Shown: positions 35,221 through 43,268, counted from the first letter of the stretch. The stretch is 64,000 bases of DNA from an uncultured Bacteriovoracaceae bacterium (GCA_937923325.1 CAKZUQ010000013.1:1-64000), one strand, 5' to 3'. Numbers and translations: made by a program. Notes: generated from the letters alone by a model not told the origin.

Positions 35221-36561
35221 AATCTATACTACTACAATGAAATACTAAATGAATCAAGACAAGTCGAACTAAAGAGAAAAATTACAAATTATAGAGATTT
35301 GAACAGAGAGCTCATCGCATTTCTCAATGATATTGGCGGAACACTATATATAGGAATAGATGATGACGGTACAGTGCTAGGACTAAACGAGGAGGAAATA
35401 GAAAGGTATCTAGAGGAAATCCCAACAGTTATTTACAACGGTATATCTCCATTTTTTAGCCCCAAAATAACAGTAAAGAATATTCAACAAAAACAAGTTA
35501 TTGCAATCGAAGTCTTTGCAACAGGAAAGAAGCCATACTTTCTGAAAGCAAAAGGTATACCCGAAGGGGTTTATATTAGGATAGGAACCCATGCAATGCC
35601 AGCAACCCCAGAGTTAATTGAAGAGTTTCAAAGAAATAACACCCAAGAAACCTATGATACGATTACAAATAATTTAATCACCATAAATGATTTTGATACT
35701 CTTGTACTAAACTCACATTACGAGAAAACTCCAACAGAAGAAAAACTAATTGCAGATAAAGTTGTAATTAGAAGCAACTTAACAAACAAATTAGAACCAA
35801 CAAATAGTGGAATCCTTTTTTTTCATCCTAAGCCATCAAAATATATTACAGGAGCTGAAGTTCTATTCACAAAGTTTAATGGAACTAACATGGATAATAT
35901 TTTAAGAACAAAAGACTACTCCTCGCCTATGCTCCAATTAATAGAAGAAGTATTGGCTGACTTAAAAAAAGAACTTACTAGCAGTGTAAAAAGAACTAGT
36001 GCAAAAGTCGTAGCTTCAGAACTACTAATACCAGAAGTTGTACTTAGAGAGGTCATAGTAAATGCACTAATACACAGAAAGTATTTTATAAATGATTCAA
36101 TTAAAATTGCCTTATTTGATAATAGACTTGAGATATATAGTCCAGGAAATTTTGCTGGACCTATTACTGACTTTCAGTCAGGAGCATCCTATTCTCGAAA
36201 CCCAAACTTAAGACAACTGGCCAGAAATGTAGGTCTTGTAGAGAAACGTGGTTTCGGACTTCCACTAATTATAGATCAATGTAAAAGTAATAATAACCCT
36301 CCACCAGAGTTTATTGAACAACGCGGAGATTATGTAAAAGTTATTATTTACTTTCCAGGAGAACAGAAACAATCAACAAAAAAAGACGAACTAGGCTTTT
36401 TAAATAACTTTAAAGATCAAGAAAAATTTAAAACTTCAGATGTTGCAAAGTTTTTGAACTGCTCAAGTAACACAGCAAGAAGTCGGCTGAAACCTTTTCT
36501 AGAAAAGAAAATTATAGAAAAAGCCGGAAAAGGACCAGCGAGTCATTTTAAATGGCTTTAA
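35203..36561 (+). CDS. AlbA_2/Schlafen-type regulator with ATPase-like domain
   Basis: Members of this family are usually annotated as putative DNA-binding or ATP-binding regulators in accessory regions. The N-terminal AlbA_2 domain is clear (ESRQVELKRKI, then GGTLYIGIDDDGTVLGL). A HATPase_c_4-like domain follows near residues 270-380 (LREVIVNALIHRKYF; RLEIYSPGNFAGP; GLVEKRGFGLPLI). The C-terminus is a winged helix (KTSDVAKFLNCSSNTARSRL). No ATG fits; the GTG at 35203 lies inside the tandem repeats, so the first codons are repeat-encoded. Confidence 0.78.
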   Translation: MILRDFNLYYYNEILNESRQVELKRKITNYRDLNRELIAFLNDIGGTLYIGIDDDGTVLGLNEEEIERYLEEIPTVIYNGISPFFSPKITVKNIQQKQVIAIEVFATGKKPYFLKAKGIPEGVYIRIGTHAMPATPELIEEFQRNNTQETYDTITNNLITINDFDTLVLNSHYEKTPTEEKLIADKVVIRSNLTNKLEPTNSGILFFHPKPSKYITGAEVLFTKFNGTNMDNILRTKDYSSPMLQLIEEVLADLKKELTSSVKRTSAKVVASELLIPEVVLREVIVNALIHRKYFINDSIKIALFDNRLEIYSPGNFAGPITDFQSGASYSRNPNLRQLARNVGLVEKRGFGLPLIIDQCKSNNNPPPEFIEQRGDYVKVIIYFPGEQKQSTKKDELGFLNNFKDQEKFKTSDVAKFLNCSSNTARSRLKPFLEKKIIEKAGKGPASHFKWL

Positions 36562-36779
36562 TTATATGGACTATAAACTCTATTATTCGCAGTATTGTTA
36601 CTAGCTCTCATTGCATCCATTCTTCTTTTTTCCTCAGCAGCTCTCATATTAAAGATTACACCAACAGCATTAGCTATAGAACTAAACTTCCTAGGACTTC
36701 TTTTAACTTTCTTTCTCCTTGGTCTACAGACACAGGCATCACTATATTCTCCCATAGCAACCATAGCATCAAGAGTCAT
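36558..36779 (-). CDS. Small basic protein, family unknown, duplicated locally
   Basis: A 73-residue protein with a basic middle (RPRRKKVKRSPRKFSSIANA) and conserved-looking C-terminus (GVIFNMRAAEEKRRMDAMRA, RVYSPYN). A decayed paralogue at 34917-35100 preserves exactly these segments, which supports this as a real coding family rather than chance. It converges on the AlbA-type gene with a four-base overlap of stop codons. No function assigned; nucleic-acid binding is possible from the charge. Confidence 0.6.
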   Translation of the reverse strand: MTLDAMVAMGEYSDACVCRPRRKKVKRSPRKFSSIANAVGVIFNMRAAEEKRRMDAMRASNNTANNRVYSPYN

Positions 36780-36835
36780 TTCTCAAGACCTACAATGTCC
36801 TTACAAGATCTTTTGTCTTAAAGGAAAATTTACTT

Positions 36836-37684
36836 TTACCTCTCATCATATCTTTGAAGCTCCTTTAAAAATTGATTCCAACAATCTACAAAACCGATAT
36901 TTGTATTCAATTGAATTTTTTTCCATATACTACTTAAAAGAGTTACATCATAACTAGAAACTTCACTGTAGAAGGAAGTTGGTATATTTGTTTCAAGGAG
37001 CTTAAATATATAAGTGATGGCCTTAGTTAATTTATCAAAATTTTCTATCCGAGGTAATAAGATTGAAAGATCATAAATATCTTTAGCTCTAGTACTATCT
37101 CCGCCTCTTGAGACTAGAGCATGCAACTTATCAGCAACAATATACTCATATGGATACACACTCCAAGAAATGGGCTCATAAAGTCCAGTAACTGAATCAA
37201 GCTCTAACAGCGAAGGTGGATCACCAAGTGAAAAATCTACAGATATGTCTAAATGTAATCTTGGATAGCGATCTGACTTACTAAGATCTTTTAAAGAGTC
37301 TCCTGTTTTATAATGAAATGTATATCGAACTCCATTATATCCACTATTCATATCCATTATTTGCTTTTCAAGTCCCCAAAAGTGAAAGCCATCTCCCAGG
37401 TCGACATTTAGTGCTTCTTCTACTTCATAGTCTAGTTTATCATTAGAAACTTTTTTTATAATTGCATCTAAATCTCTAGTAAACCTCTGAGAGTCAGCTG
37501 TTTTTAACATTACAAAGCCACCGTTAAAAACCATATTTACACTCAAAAATTTTCTAGTAAGTAACCTTGCGACTAGCCTCTCAAGGGCAACGACAATACG
37601 AACTCTATTAATATCACCAACTCCTAAACTTTTTGCAACATTAATTATTTTTGCATTAATCGACTTCTCACTAATTTTTTTCAT
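36836..37684 (-). CDS. AbiEii-type nucleotidyltransferase toxin (second locus)
   Basis: Second, distant AbiEii-like toxin. The nucleotidyltransferase signature reads NGGFVMLKTADSQRFTRDLD, with the paired acidic residues in RDLDAII. The later EYIVADKLHALVSRG and RAKDIYDLSIL segments are the family's conserved C-terminal half. The start overlaps the antitoxin stop by four bases. Little similarity to the toxin at 33285-34049, so this is an independent acquisition. Confidence 0.82.
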   Translation of the reverse strand: MKKISEKSINAKIINVAKSLGVGDINRVRIVVALERLVARLLTRKFLSVNMVFNGGFVMLKTADSQRFTRDLDAIIKKVSNDKLDYEVEEALNVDLGDGFHFWGLEKQIMDMNSGYNGVRYTFHYKTGDSLKDLSKSDRYPRLHLDISVDFSLGDPPSLLELDSVTGLYEPISWSVYPYEYIVADKLHALVSRGGDSTRAKDIYDLSILLPRIENFDKLTKAITYIFKLLETNIPTSFYSEVSSYDVTLLSSIWKKIQLNTNIGFVDCWNQFLKELQRYDER

Positions 37685-38256
37685 ATTACAATCTCTAAAA
37701 ATGGTAGGATTTTCTCTTTTGCACCTAAATTGTTGGCCATATCTAATACTTTTTTAAGACTTGTTTTTTTATCTTTAATTGCAACCTTTAAAGCTGAAAA
37801 AGATTCGGATACAGGAACATACCTAGGTTTTAAAAAGCAATCTACGATAGTCCTCTCAATACTTGTTATTGAAAAGCTTTTATGACTATCAATACCTATA
37901 TCCCATTTCGGGTTCTTTGATCTGATTGATCTAACAGATGGGATACTGTAGGGGTATGGCACTAAACACCAAACTTTACTAGGGACTTCATCAGTTAGGC
38001 CATAGTATGAAAGAGCTGACCATAAACAGATTGCAGACCTTTCTTTCAGTTTGATAGTAGCCACCTCAAATGAAAGAACTTGAATATCATCAAGTTCACC
38101 TCCATCTACCTTCTTATAAATCCCTCTTTGAAGTTCTAAGATCAATTCTTCTTCTATTAACCTACGAAGATAATAGCGAGTAAGACCAACCTTACTTGCG
38201 TCTCCAACAGAAAATGTATCTGCTTTAATCTTTTGTAATAAGCTCTCTAGTTTCAT
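37681..38256 (-). CDS. AbiEi-type antitoxin (second locus)
   Basis: AbiEi_4-like regulator and antitoxin. Winged helix at the N-terminus (FSVGDASKVGLTRYYLRRLI, then LQRGIYKKV), followed by the domain with SAICLWSALSYYGLTDEVP and SIERTIVDCFLKPRYVP, which is highly characteristic of AbiEi antitoxins. It precedes and overlaps its toxin, and a palindrome lies just upstream. Confidence 0.85.
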   Translation of the reverse strand: MKLESLLQKIKADTFSVGDASKVGLTRYYLRRLIEEELILELQRGIYKKVDGGELDDIQVLSFEVATIKLKERSAICLWSALSYYGLTDEVPSKVWCLVPYPYSIPSVRSIRSKNPKWDIGIDSHKSFSITSIERTIVDCFLKPRYVPVSESFSALKVAIKDKKTSLKKVLDMANNLGAKEKILPFLEIVI

Positions 38257-38593
38257 GAATTTACACTATAGCACAAAAATAGTTTTTTTGTACTATTTTC
38301 AAAAAGAAACACATAGAAACTAAATTGCTCTCTATAAGAATACGACATAAGTTACTGAAACAACTAGCTTTAAAAGATATCTATAGTCTTTAGAAGGAGA
38401 TATTATACGCTATCTATTCAAGCACAGCATCTAAGAACGACTCCCTAAAATAAAAGTAACTTTAAACCATTCATATTAGACTTCTTATCTGTGTTTTAAA
38501 TTTCATAGCCAATTTCTAGCTAAAAAATAAGGGAAAGAGTTTTTAAAAATTGATTTTGAAGATGTAAGAATAATAAAGTGAGTGTTTTGATAT
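38257..38593. other. Gene-free region upstream of the second AbiE pair
   Basis: Apart from the operator at 38268-38296 I see no feature in this AT-rich stretch. It separates the AbiE locus from the end of the RHS tip array. Confidence 0.5.
38268..38296. promoter_or_regulatory. Operator of the second AbiE pair
   Basis: ATAGCACAAAAA (38268-38279) faces TTTTTGTACTAT (38285-38296), 12 bp arms with one mismatch and a five-base spacer, 12 bases before the antitoxin start. Confidence 0.65.
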
Positions 38594-38791
38594 TCAATCT
38601 CTTGCGCGATTAATCTTATTATAAATAAACTCACCTACGATTCCAAAAACAATCAAGGGAAACAGAAAAGCTGTTAAATTAGATGTGAAAAAACTAACAA
38701 GATCTGTATAGCCAACTACCAAATACTTAAAAAGTATCGCACATAGTACCTCACTTCCAAGAACTATAACACGTAACACTTTATCACTCAT
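38594..38791 (-). CDS. Small two-helix membrane protein, probable immunity protein of tip 5
   Basis: A 65-residue protein with two hydrophobic segments (VIVLGSEVLCAILFKYLVV; FLFPLIVFGIVGEFIY). Its start overlaps the stop of the tip 5 gene (ATGA), the usual arrangement of toxin and immunity genes. No family is recognised. A membrane protein is a slightly unexpected partner for a predicted ADP-ribosyltransferase, so it may block entry or be a leftover from another cassette. Confidence 0.55.
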   Translation of the reverse strand: MSDKVLRVIVLGSEVLCAILFKYLVVGYTDLVSFFTSNLTAFLFPLIVFGIVGEFIYNKINRARD

Positions 38792-39600
38792 TTTATCTTA
38801 ACATCCTTTGTCGATTTAAATATACCCGGAATAGAGTTTCGTTGAGCTTTAAAAGCTTTGACATTCCTCAAAGGAATTCTTACTTGAGTAGATTTAGCAC
38901 CTTGCAACTTCGCTGCAAGACGACTTTTATACCTTGTAACATAGACTCCTTTACCAGTTAAGCCTTTTCCTCCTTGGATTACCCCTGTTTTTAATATTTC
39001 CCTAGCTCCCTCTTTTGATGTGAAGTGGTAGAGAGTCTTTGGTTTAATAAATTGGCTCACATACAAACCACCAGATAAAGTGTCAAAGGTTGTTGTAGAA
39101 GTCTCTTTTGTCCACAGTGAAGCCATAGCCCCCATAAAGTTTGAACCTAGAGCCTTAAAACTTTCTCCATTTTTCTCAGCTCGATAGGCAGTATCAGCCC
39201 AAAATTGAGCAGCACTCTCTCCGTACTTCTCTCCGGCATCAAAAGAAACAACACCCATTATATCCAAATCACCAGATGGATCGACTCTACTTACAGGATT
39301 ATTACCTGCATACGAATATAAATTAGCAGAGGTAGGTTTTTCTAAAACTGTATTATATTTTTCTATAAAGTAAGAATCTGGTGTTAGAAACAACTTAGCT
39401 TTTGGATCGTAGTATCTTCTTCCCATTCTTATTGCTTGGATGTCTCTATCGTAAGATTTAAGTGTGAAGTCTACTATGTTGAAGTCTTCTCCTATTCTGT
39501 TATCTCTTTCTCCATAAGGAGTGTTTATGTTTCTTACAAGATCTTTTGCTTCGATTAAAGATCCTAGATGGTCTGTTTCTAAATATTTAAGATAAGTCAA
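38788..39600 (-). CDS. Displaced RHS tip 5 with ART-HYD1-like toxin domain
   Basis: Residues 9-110 repeat the end of the RHS core of the full-length protein (TDHLGSLIEAKDLVRN, SYDRDIQAIRMGRRYYDP, ending RVDPSG). The following 160 residues are unique. Residues 190-225 (TLYHFTSKEGAREILKTG, then GKGVYVTRYKS) resemble Tox-ART-HYD1 ADP-ribosyltransferases, whose H-Y motifs bind NAD. The TTG start overlaps the stop of the preceding gene (TTGA), so it could be translated as a free tip. There is no signal peptide, so alone it would stay in the cytoplasm. Confidence 0.78.
   Translation of the reverse strand: MTYLKYLETDHLGSLIEAKDLVRNINTPYGERDNRIGEDFNIVDFTLKSYDRDIQAIRMGRRYYDPKAKLFLTPDSYFIEKYNTVLEKPTSANLYSYAGNNPVSRVDPSGDLDIMGVVSFDAGEKYGESAAQFWADTAYRAEKNGESFKALGSNFMGAMASLWTKETSTTTFDTLSGGLYVSQFIKPKTLYHFTSKEGAREILKTGVIQGGKGLTGKGVYVTRYKSRLAAKLQGAKSTQVRIPLRNVKAFKAQRNSIPGIFKSTKDVKIK
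39273..39576 (-). repeat. RHS core homology block in tip 5
   Basis: Strong DNA similarity to the RHS core end of the full-length gene (45312-45619), from the TDHLGS codons to DPSG. This is the longest block among the displaced tips and the most likely substrate for homologous exchange. Confidence 0.8.
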
Positions 39601-39863
39601 AATCGCCTACCTTTCTGAGACTTGTCACTTTTCTCACTTTTTTTATATAGGTAGTGAGGTACAGATTTTTTCAATTCAATAACAAGATATACTATACCAA
39701 GCAGCAATACTAACAAACCAGCGTATGCAGCAACTCCACAATAAGTAAATCCACCACGACCAGACAAGCAGGAATCGTTCTGATACATCTCAAAAACACT
39801 AAAAAAAAATAAACAAAGACAAGATGCAAGAGAAACAATAATACCGAATTTATTTTTCAACAT
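39597..39863 (-). CDS. Small membrane protein, possible immunity protein
   Basis: An 88-residue protein with two hydrophobic helices (IIVSLASCLCLFFFSVF; YAGLLVLLLGIVYLVIEL) and a lysine-rich tail (YKKSEKSDKSQKGRRF). Between the helices are two cysteines (SCLSGRGGFTYCG) probably exposed to the periplasm. It overlaps the preceding membrane-protein gene by 14 bases and the following tip 5 gene by three. It may protect against tip 4 together with its neighbour. Confidence 0.5.
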   Translation of the reverse strand: MLKNKFGIIVSLASCLCLFFFSVFEMYQNDSCLSGRGGFTYCGVAAYAGLLVLLLGIVYLVIELKKSVPHYLYKKSEKSDKSQKGRRF

Positions 39864-40266
39864 AATGATTCCTTAACGTCTTTCCGATCTTACCTCCAAG
39901 CCAACTTGAAGCCGCATTCAAACTAATATTTCCAGAAGAATACCCCGTTGTATCATAGTCCTGACTTGATGATGTACTGATTAGTCCTCCAGTAATCCCC
40001 TGTTTAAAAGTAGCAACACCAACAAAAAAACAAATTATTGCAAAACAACACAGTAAATAAAAATTCTTCCTGCAAGCTAAATGCTTATTGAGCAAACCAC
40101 ACAGAATTAATGTAAGCACAAACACAATATAAAAATAAAACTCTTCGATAAAATCAGGAAACATTTCCAAAGTTAAATAGAGAGAAAGGCTTAAAGTCAC
40201 ATGAACGACAGTTAGAATCGGAATAAATCCGATTACAAAGATTAGACTTTTTTTTATAATGTTCAT
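39850..40266 (-). CDS. Membrane protein, probable immunity protein of tip 4
   Basis: A 138-residue protein with about four hydrophobic segments in the first 95 residues (IFVIGFIPILTVVHVTL-type, FYFYIVFVLTLILCGLL, LLCCFAIICFFVGVATF) and a polar tail of about 45 residues. It begins directly at the end of the tip 4 gene, as immunity genes do. No family recognised. Confidence 0.55.
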   Translation of the reverse strand: MNIIKKSLIFVIGFIPILTVVHVTLSLSLYLTLEMFPDFIEEFYFYIVFVLTLILCGLLNKHLACRKNFYLLCCFAIICFFVGVATFKQGITGGLISTSSSQDYDTTGYSSGNISLNAASSWLGGKIGKTLRNHYVEK

Positions 40267-40893
40267 TCAATCTTCCTGGAGTTTATTGTTCGCTTTCTCA
40301 GTATTTTTAGTGCTATTGCGTAATCCTTGAGCAAATCCCATTATTTTGATAGCAACCCCCCAGCAATTGGAAGAACATTTATTACCTGTTCCAATGGCGT
40401 TATACTTCAATTTTTCATCTTTAGCCTGTTGCTGTAAAGTTTTTGCATACTGTAAAACCATTTTATCTTGCTCAGGAGATAGTTTTACTCTCGTACCAGG
40501 AACCTTTGCAGACAAAGGAGTCTTGCTTCTTGTTATACTAACCTCTCCCTTTGAAGCCTTTCCAGTAAAAACATCTTTATATACTCCTAAGCCTCCCTTT
40601 CCACCAGAAGCTGGACCGAAATGAATTTCGTAGGGCCTATTTTTATCATCAGAATTATCAACTTTTACGTACCCATGAAAAAGTAATGCTGTATAAAGCT
40701 CAACATCATCTCCACTTGGATCAACAAAGCTTATCGGATTATTCCCAGCATAGCTATAAAGATTTCCCTCCACCGGACTCTCTTTTATTTTATCATAGTT
40801 TTCCACAAAGTAAGAATCTGGTGTTAGAAATATCTTAGCTCTAGGGTCGTAGTATCTATTGCTTATTTCAAAATTGAATGTAACTGCTCTCAT
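40267..40893 (-). CDS. Displaced RHS tip 4 with papain-like toxin domain
   Basis: Residues 12-61 repeat the last part of the RHS core (NRYYDPRAKIFLTPDSYFVE, ending FVDPSG). The unique domain (about 147 residues) has a conserved-looking His pair (FHGYVKV, YEIHFGPA) and a C-terminal Cys in CSSNCWGVA, the order seen in permuted papain-like (NlpC/P60 or LRAT-like) enzymes. This would make it a peptidase, amidase or acyltransferase. It has its own ATG with AAGGG six bases upstream, so it is probably expressed independently. The N-terminal 11 residues are unlike the core. Confidence 0.72.
   Translation of the reverse strand: MRAVTFNFEISNRYYDPRAKIFLTPDSYFVENYDKIKESPVEGNLYSYAGNNPISFVDPSGDDVELYTALLFHGYVKVDNSDDKNRPYEIHFGPASGGKGGLGVYKDVFTGKASKGEVSITRSKTPLSAKVPGTRVKLSPEQDKMVLQYAKTLQQQAKDEKLKYNAIGTGNKCSSNCWGVAIKIMGFAQGLRNSTKNTEKANNKLQED
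40710..40860 (-). repeat. RHS core homology block in tip 4
   Basis: Covers the YYDP...DPSG codons only, about 150 bases, the shortest block with a start codon. Its DNA is close to the full-length gene. Confidence 0.75.
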
Positions 40894-41015
40894 TATAATC
40901 CCTTAATCCCAGTATTTACTAATTTTCATATTTAATTTTTCAATTACTCTAAGATAGAAAAAAATTGCAATTCGATAATCAATTTTAATTTTATGGCAAT
41001 AAAGTGGCAATTGTG

Positions 41016-42026
41016 TTAATTCCATTCAAACTCCATAATACTATCCAATGGCACATGTTCAATATTCTCATCAGTTCCATTTTTTAATTTTCCTTTCCAG
41101 TATTCTTTACTATTTTTGGATCCACTCCACTCAACAACCTTTACAGTTGTTCCGTCACGTCCAAGGAAAATATCTATTAATATATTTAAATGTTTATCAA
41201 ATCCAGAGTATCCAAAGAATACAACCTCATTACTTTCAGACAGTGCTCGATTAAAATACGTCCAATAAGATGCCAACAGATTACTTTGTGTAATTATCTC
41301 TGCCTTAACATCGAAATGCTGTAGAACGATATTACTTCCTAATACTTCAGGGTCTTGACTTAAAGTTTCATCAATTTCACTTTTTTTTAATTTATTTACT
41401 TGGCTACCATTTTGAACATAAAGAGGAGAGCCATGTAAATGCATAAACCAAGAGTGATTACTACTATCATACAATCTCACAAGGTTTCTTTCTGAGAATT
41501 TTAAAGGGGTACCACAAAAACCATCAACCAGTGTAAATGTAGGCCCATAAGAGCTACCAAGATCATCAACATGCAAGCTTTCATCCAGAATCATCTGAGA
41601 TACAAGATCATCATAACTTAAAGTCGCCACATGAGCTGAGTTATGACGCACAAAAAGTGCAAAGTTGGCTTTAAACTCATCAGATATCTTAACATCATGT
41701 CCATGAAAGTACATTGCCACTTTAGTAAAGTACTTCTTAACAGCAACGTCGAAATTTCTAACTTTATCTTGCAAAATTTCAATTTCTGTTGTTTCAAAAG
41801 ACTTAAGATCAGTAAAACTTTTAAGAAAAGAATGTAATCTTAGTAATTCATCTTCACTTTGAGGTGGAGTATCATCCTTTTGTCCAATACACTGTAGTAA
41901 CATTTTTTTAGAGATGTCATCTAAACTCTCTTCATTCCAAATAGTGCTAAAAGCACTTGCTAACGTAAAATGTTCAGGGTCCAGAGCCATTCCAAGTCCA
42001 TTTCCAAATACAACTGTTTTTCTCAT
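41016..42026 (-). CDS. SIR2-like domain protein
   Basis: The protein has the SIR2_2-like pattern found in bacterial defence NADases: a nucleotide-binding start (TVVFGNGLGMALDPEHF), a central ATLSYDDLV, then HLHGSPLYV and VVFFGYSGFDKHLNILI near the C-terminus. Defence-associated SIR2 proteins degrade NAD+ on phage infection. I start at the ATG at 42026, which has GGAG seven bases upstream; the longer frame starts at a non-optimal site. It has no RHS segment and sits between toxin cassettes, so it might be a defence gene carried as cargo, or act with the array in an unknown way. Confidence 0.78.
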   Translation of the reverse strand: MRKTVVFGNGLGMALDPEHFTLASAFSTIWNEESLDDISKKMLLQCIGQKDDTPPQSEDELLRLHSFLKSFTDLKSFETTEIEILQDKVRNFDVAVKKYFTKVAMYFHGHDVKISDEFKANFALFVRHNSAHVATLSYDDLVSQMILDESLHVDDLGSSYGPTFTLVDGFCGTPLKFSERNLVRLYDSSNHSWFMHLHGSPLYVQNGSQVNKLKKSEIDETLSQDPEVLGSNIVLQHFDVKAEIITQSNLLASYWTYFNRALSESNEVVFFGYSGFDKHLNILIDIFLGRDGTTVKVVEWSGSKNSKEYWKGKLKNGTDENIEHVPLDSIMEFEWN

Positions 42027-42061
42027 GTTTTCTCCAAAAGTATTGATAGCCACGACTCAGA

Positions 42062-42505
42062 TTAGTACTTCCAAACTTTTTCATTCACTAAATCAATAAC
42101 AACTGGTTTTCCATCTAATTTAATAATGATTTTTTCTAATTTCTGAGATTTAGACCACCCCTTTTTAGAGATCATCAACACTTCACTACGATCCATTTTT
42201 ATAAGATCTGGGTTATTAGATTTCTCTTCATATATATTACCAGCATAGTTTAGTACAAGACCACCACCAATAAGCATTCGATCAACGAAATTTTTATGTG
42301 TCTTAATATATGCTTTACTTTCACAGTTTCGAGAGTTTTTCTCAGATGATATAGACATTAATAACAAAGGATCTGCCGGTAACTCATCATCAAACTTCAA
42401 AGCAAGTTCCTTACAATATTCTTCTACAGCTCTCTGCTCTGCACTCAGTTTTTCAGAGCAAGAAGAAAGTATAAAAAATATACCTAACGTGAATAATTTA
42501 ATCAT
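42062..42505 (-). CDS. Lipoprotein, probable periplasmic immunity protein of tip 3
   Basis: The protein from the ATG at 42505 begins with a lipoprotein signal (MIKLFTLGIFFILSSCSEK; lipobox SSC). The ATG at 42520, overlapping the end of tip 3 by eight bases, is an alternative. The mature part is polar with three more cysteines and ends with KPVVIDLVNEKVWKY. Its position straight after a tip with a papain-like domain fits an immunity protein anchored in the periplasm, the compartment where peptidoglycan amidases act. No family recognised. Confidence 0.62.
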   Translation of the reverse strand: MIKLFTLGIFFILSSCSEKLSAEQRAVEEYCKELALKFDDELPADPLLLMSISSEKNSRNCESKAYIKTHKNFVDRMLIGGGLVLNYAGNIYEEKSNNPDLIKMDRSEVLMISKKGWSKSQKLEKIIIKLDGKPVVIDLVNEKVWKY

Positions 42506-42512
42506 AAAAGAA

Positions 42513-43268
42513 TTAGTCATTTGGAGTAATATCCTTAACAACAATGCCATCATTGCCATTTTTATAAGATTCTAGTTGTCCTGATAATTGGTCAGGATAA
42601 TCTAAATTACCATTATTGGAGCCCCCACGAATCTTCAACCCACCGAGTCTCAGGGAATCCTTAGCAACATCAGTACAATTACAATCATTAAGATCATATT
42701 GCTGTAATGTTTTTTGTACTTCTTTAAAGGTTTTATCCATTAGTTTTTCATTAAGCCCCTCAATCTTAAATACTTTATTCGGCTTCCCACCTTCAGCCAA
42801 AACATCTTGTTTGTATGTACGTTTAAAATCTGCTGGAGCCTTTACATTTTCTTTACTTACACTATTTTTAGGAAATAGACTTATATATGTTCCATTGTCT
42901 AATTTAATACTTGTATGGCCAACACGATCAAACGAAAAGAATTTATCCTTACTTCGTATAGCCTTCCAAACATATACTTCAGCATTTCCAGTAGGGTCTA
43001 TAAAGGATATTGGATTATTACGTGCATAAGAATATAAGTTTCCCGACAATTGAGACTTAACTACTTCATTTGGATTCTCCAAAAAGTAACCGTCTGGTGT
43101 AAGAAACAACTTAGCTTTTGGGTCGTAGTATCTTCTTCCCATTCTTATAGCTTGAATGTCTCTGTCGTAAGATTTTAAAGTAAAGTCTACTACATTAAAG
43201 TCTTCTCCAGATCTATTATCTCTTTCTCCGTAAGGAGTGTTAACTACAAAAGGTATTGATTTACTCAT
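42513..43268 (-). CDS. Displaced RHS tip 3 with papain-like (NlpC/P60-type) toxin domain
   Basis: Residues 10-94 copy the RHS core end (NTPYGERDNRSGEDFN, RMGRRYYDPKAKLFLTPD, FIDPTG). The toxin-like domain shows His118 in VGHTSIKLDNGTYISLFP and a Cys pair at 196-198 in LNDCNCTDVAKDSLRLGG, the His-then-Cys order of permuted papain-fold enzymes, many of which cut cell-wall peptides. Its ATG overlaps the stop of the previous small acidic gene, giving coupled translation. The first nine residues are not RHS-derived. A lipoprotein gene follows directly. Confidence 0.75.
   Translation of the reverse strand: MSKSIPFVVNTPYGERDNRSGEDFNVVDFTLKSYDRDIQAIRMGRRYYDPKAKLFLTPDGYFLENPNEVVKSQLSGNLYSYARNNPISFIDPTGNAEVYVWKAIRSKDKFFSFDRVGHTSIKLDNGTYISLFPKNSVSKENVKAPADFKRTYKQDVLAEGGKPNKVFKIEGLNEKLMDKTFKEVQKTLQQYDLNDCNCTDVAKDSLRLGGLKIRGGSNNGNLDYPDQLSGQLESYKNGNDGIVVKDITPND
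42992..43241 (-). repeat. RHS core homology block in tip 3
   Basis: About 250 bases from the NTPYGERD codons to DPTG, closely matching 45312-45570 of the full-length gene, including silent positions over long stretches. Confidence 0.8.

Noticed and set aside
35155..35225. Tandem 10 bp units considered as a CRISPR array
   Set aside because: Units are contiguous with no spacers, and no cas genes are present in the window.
38788..43268. Displaced RHS tips read as a single broken RHS gene
   Set aside because: Each block repeats the same core end and is separated by independent small genes, which fits separate cassettes rather than one frameshifted gene.
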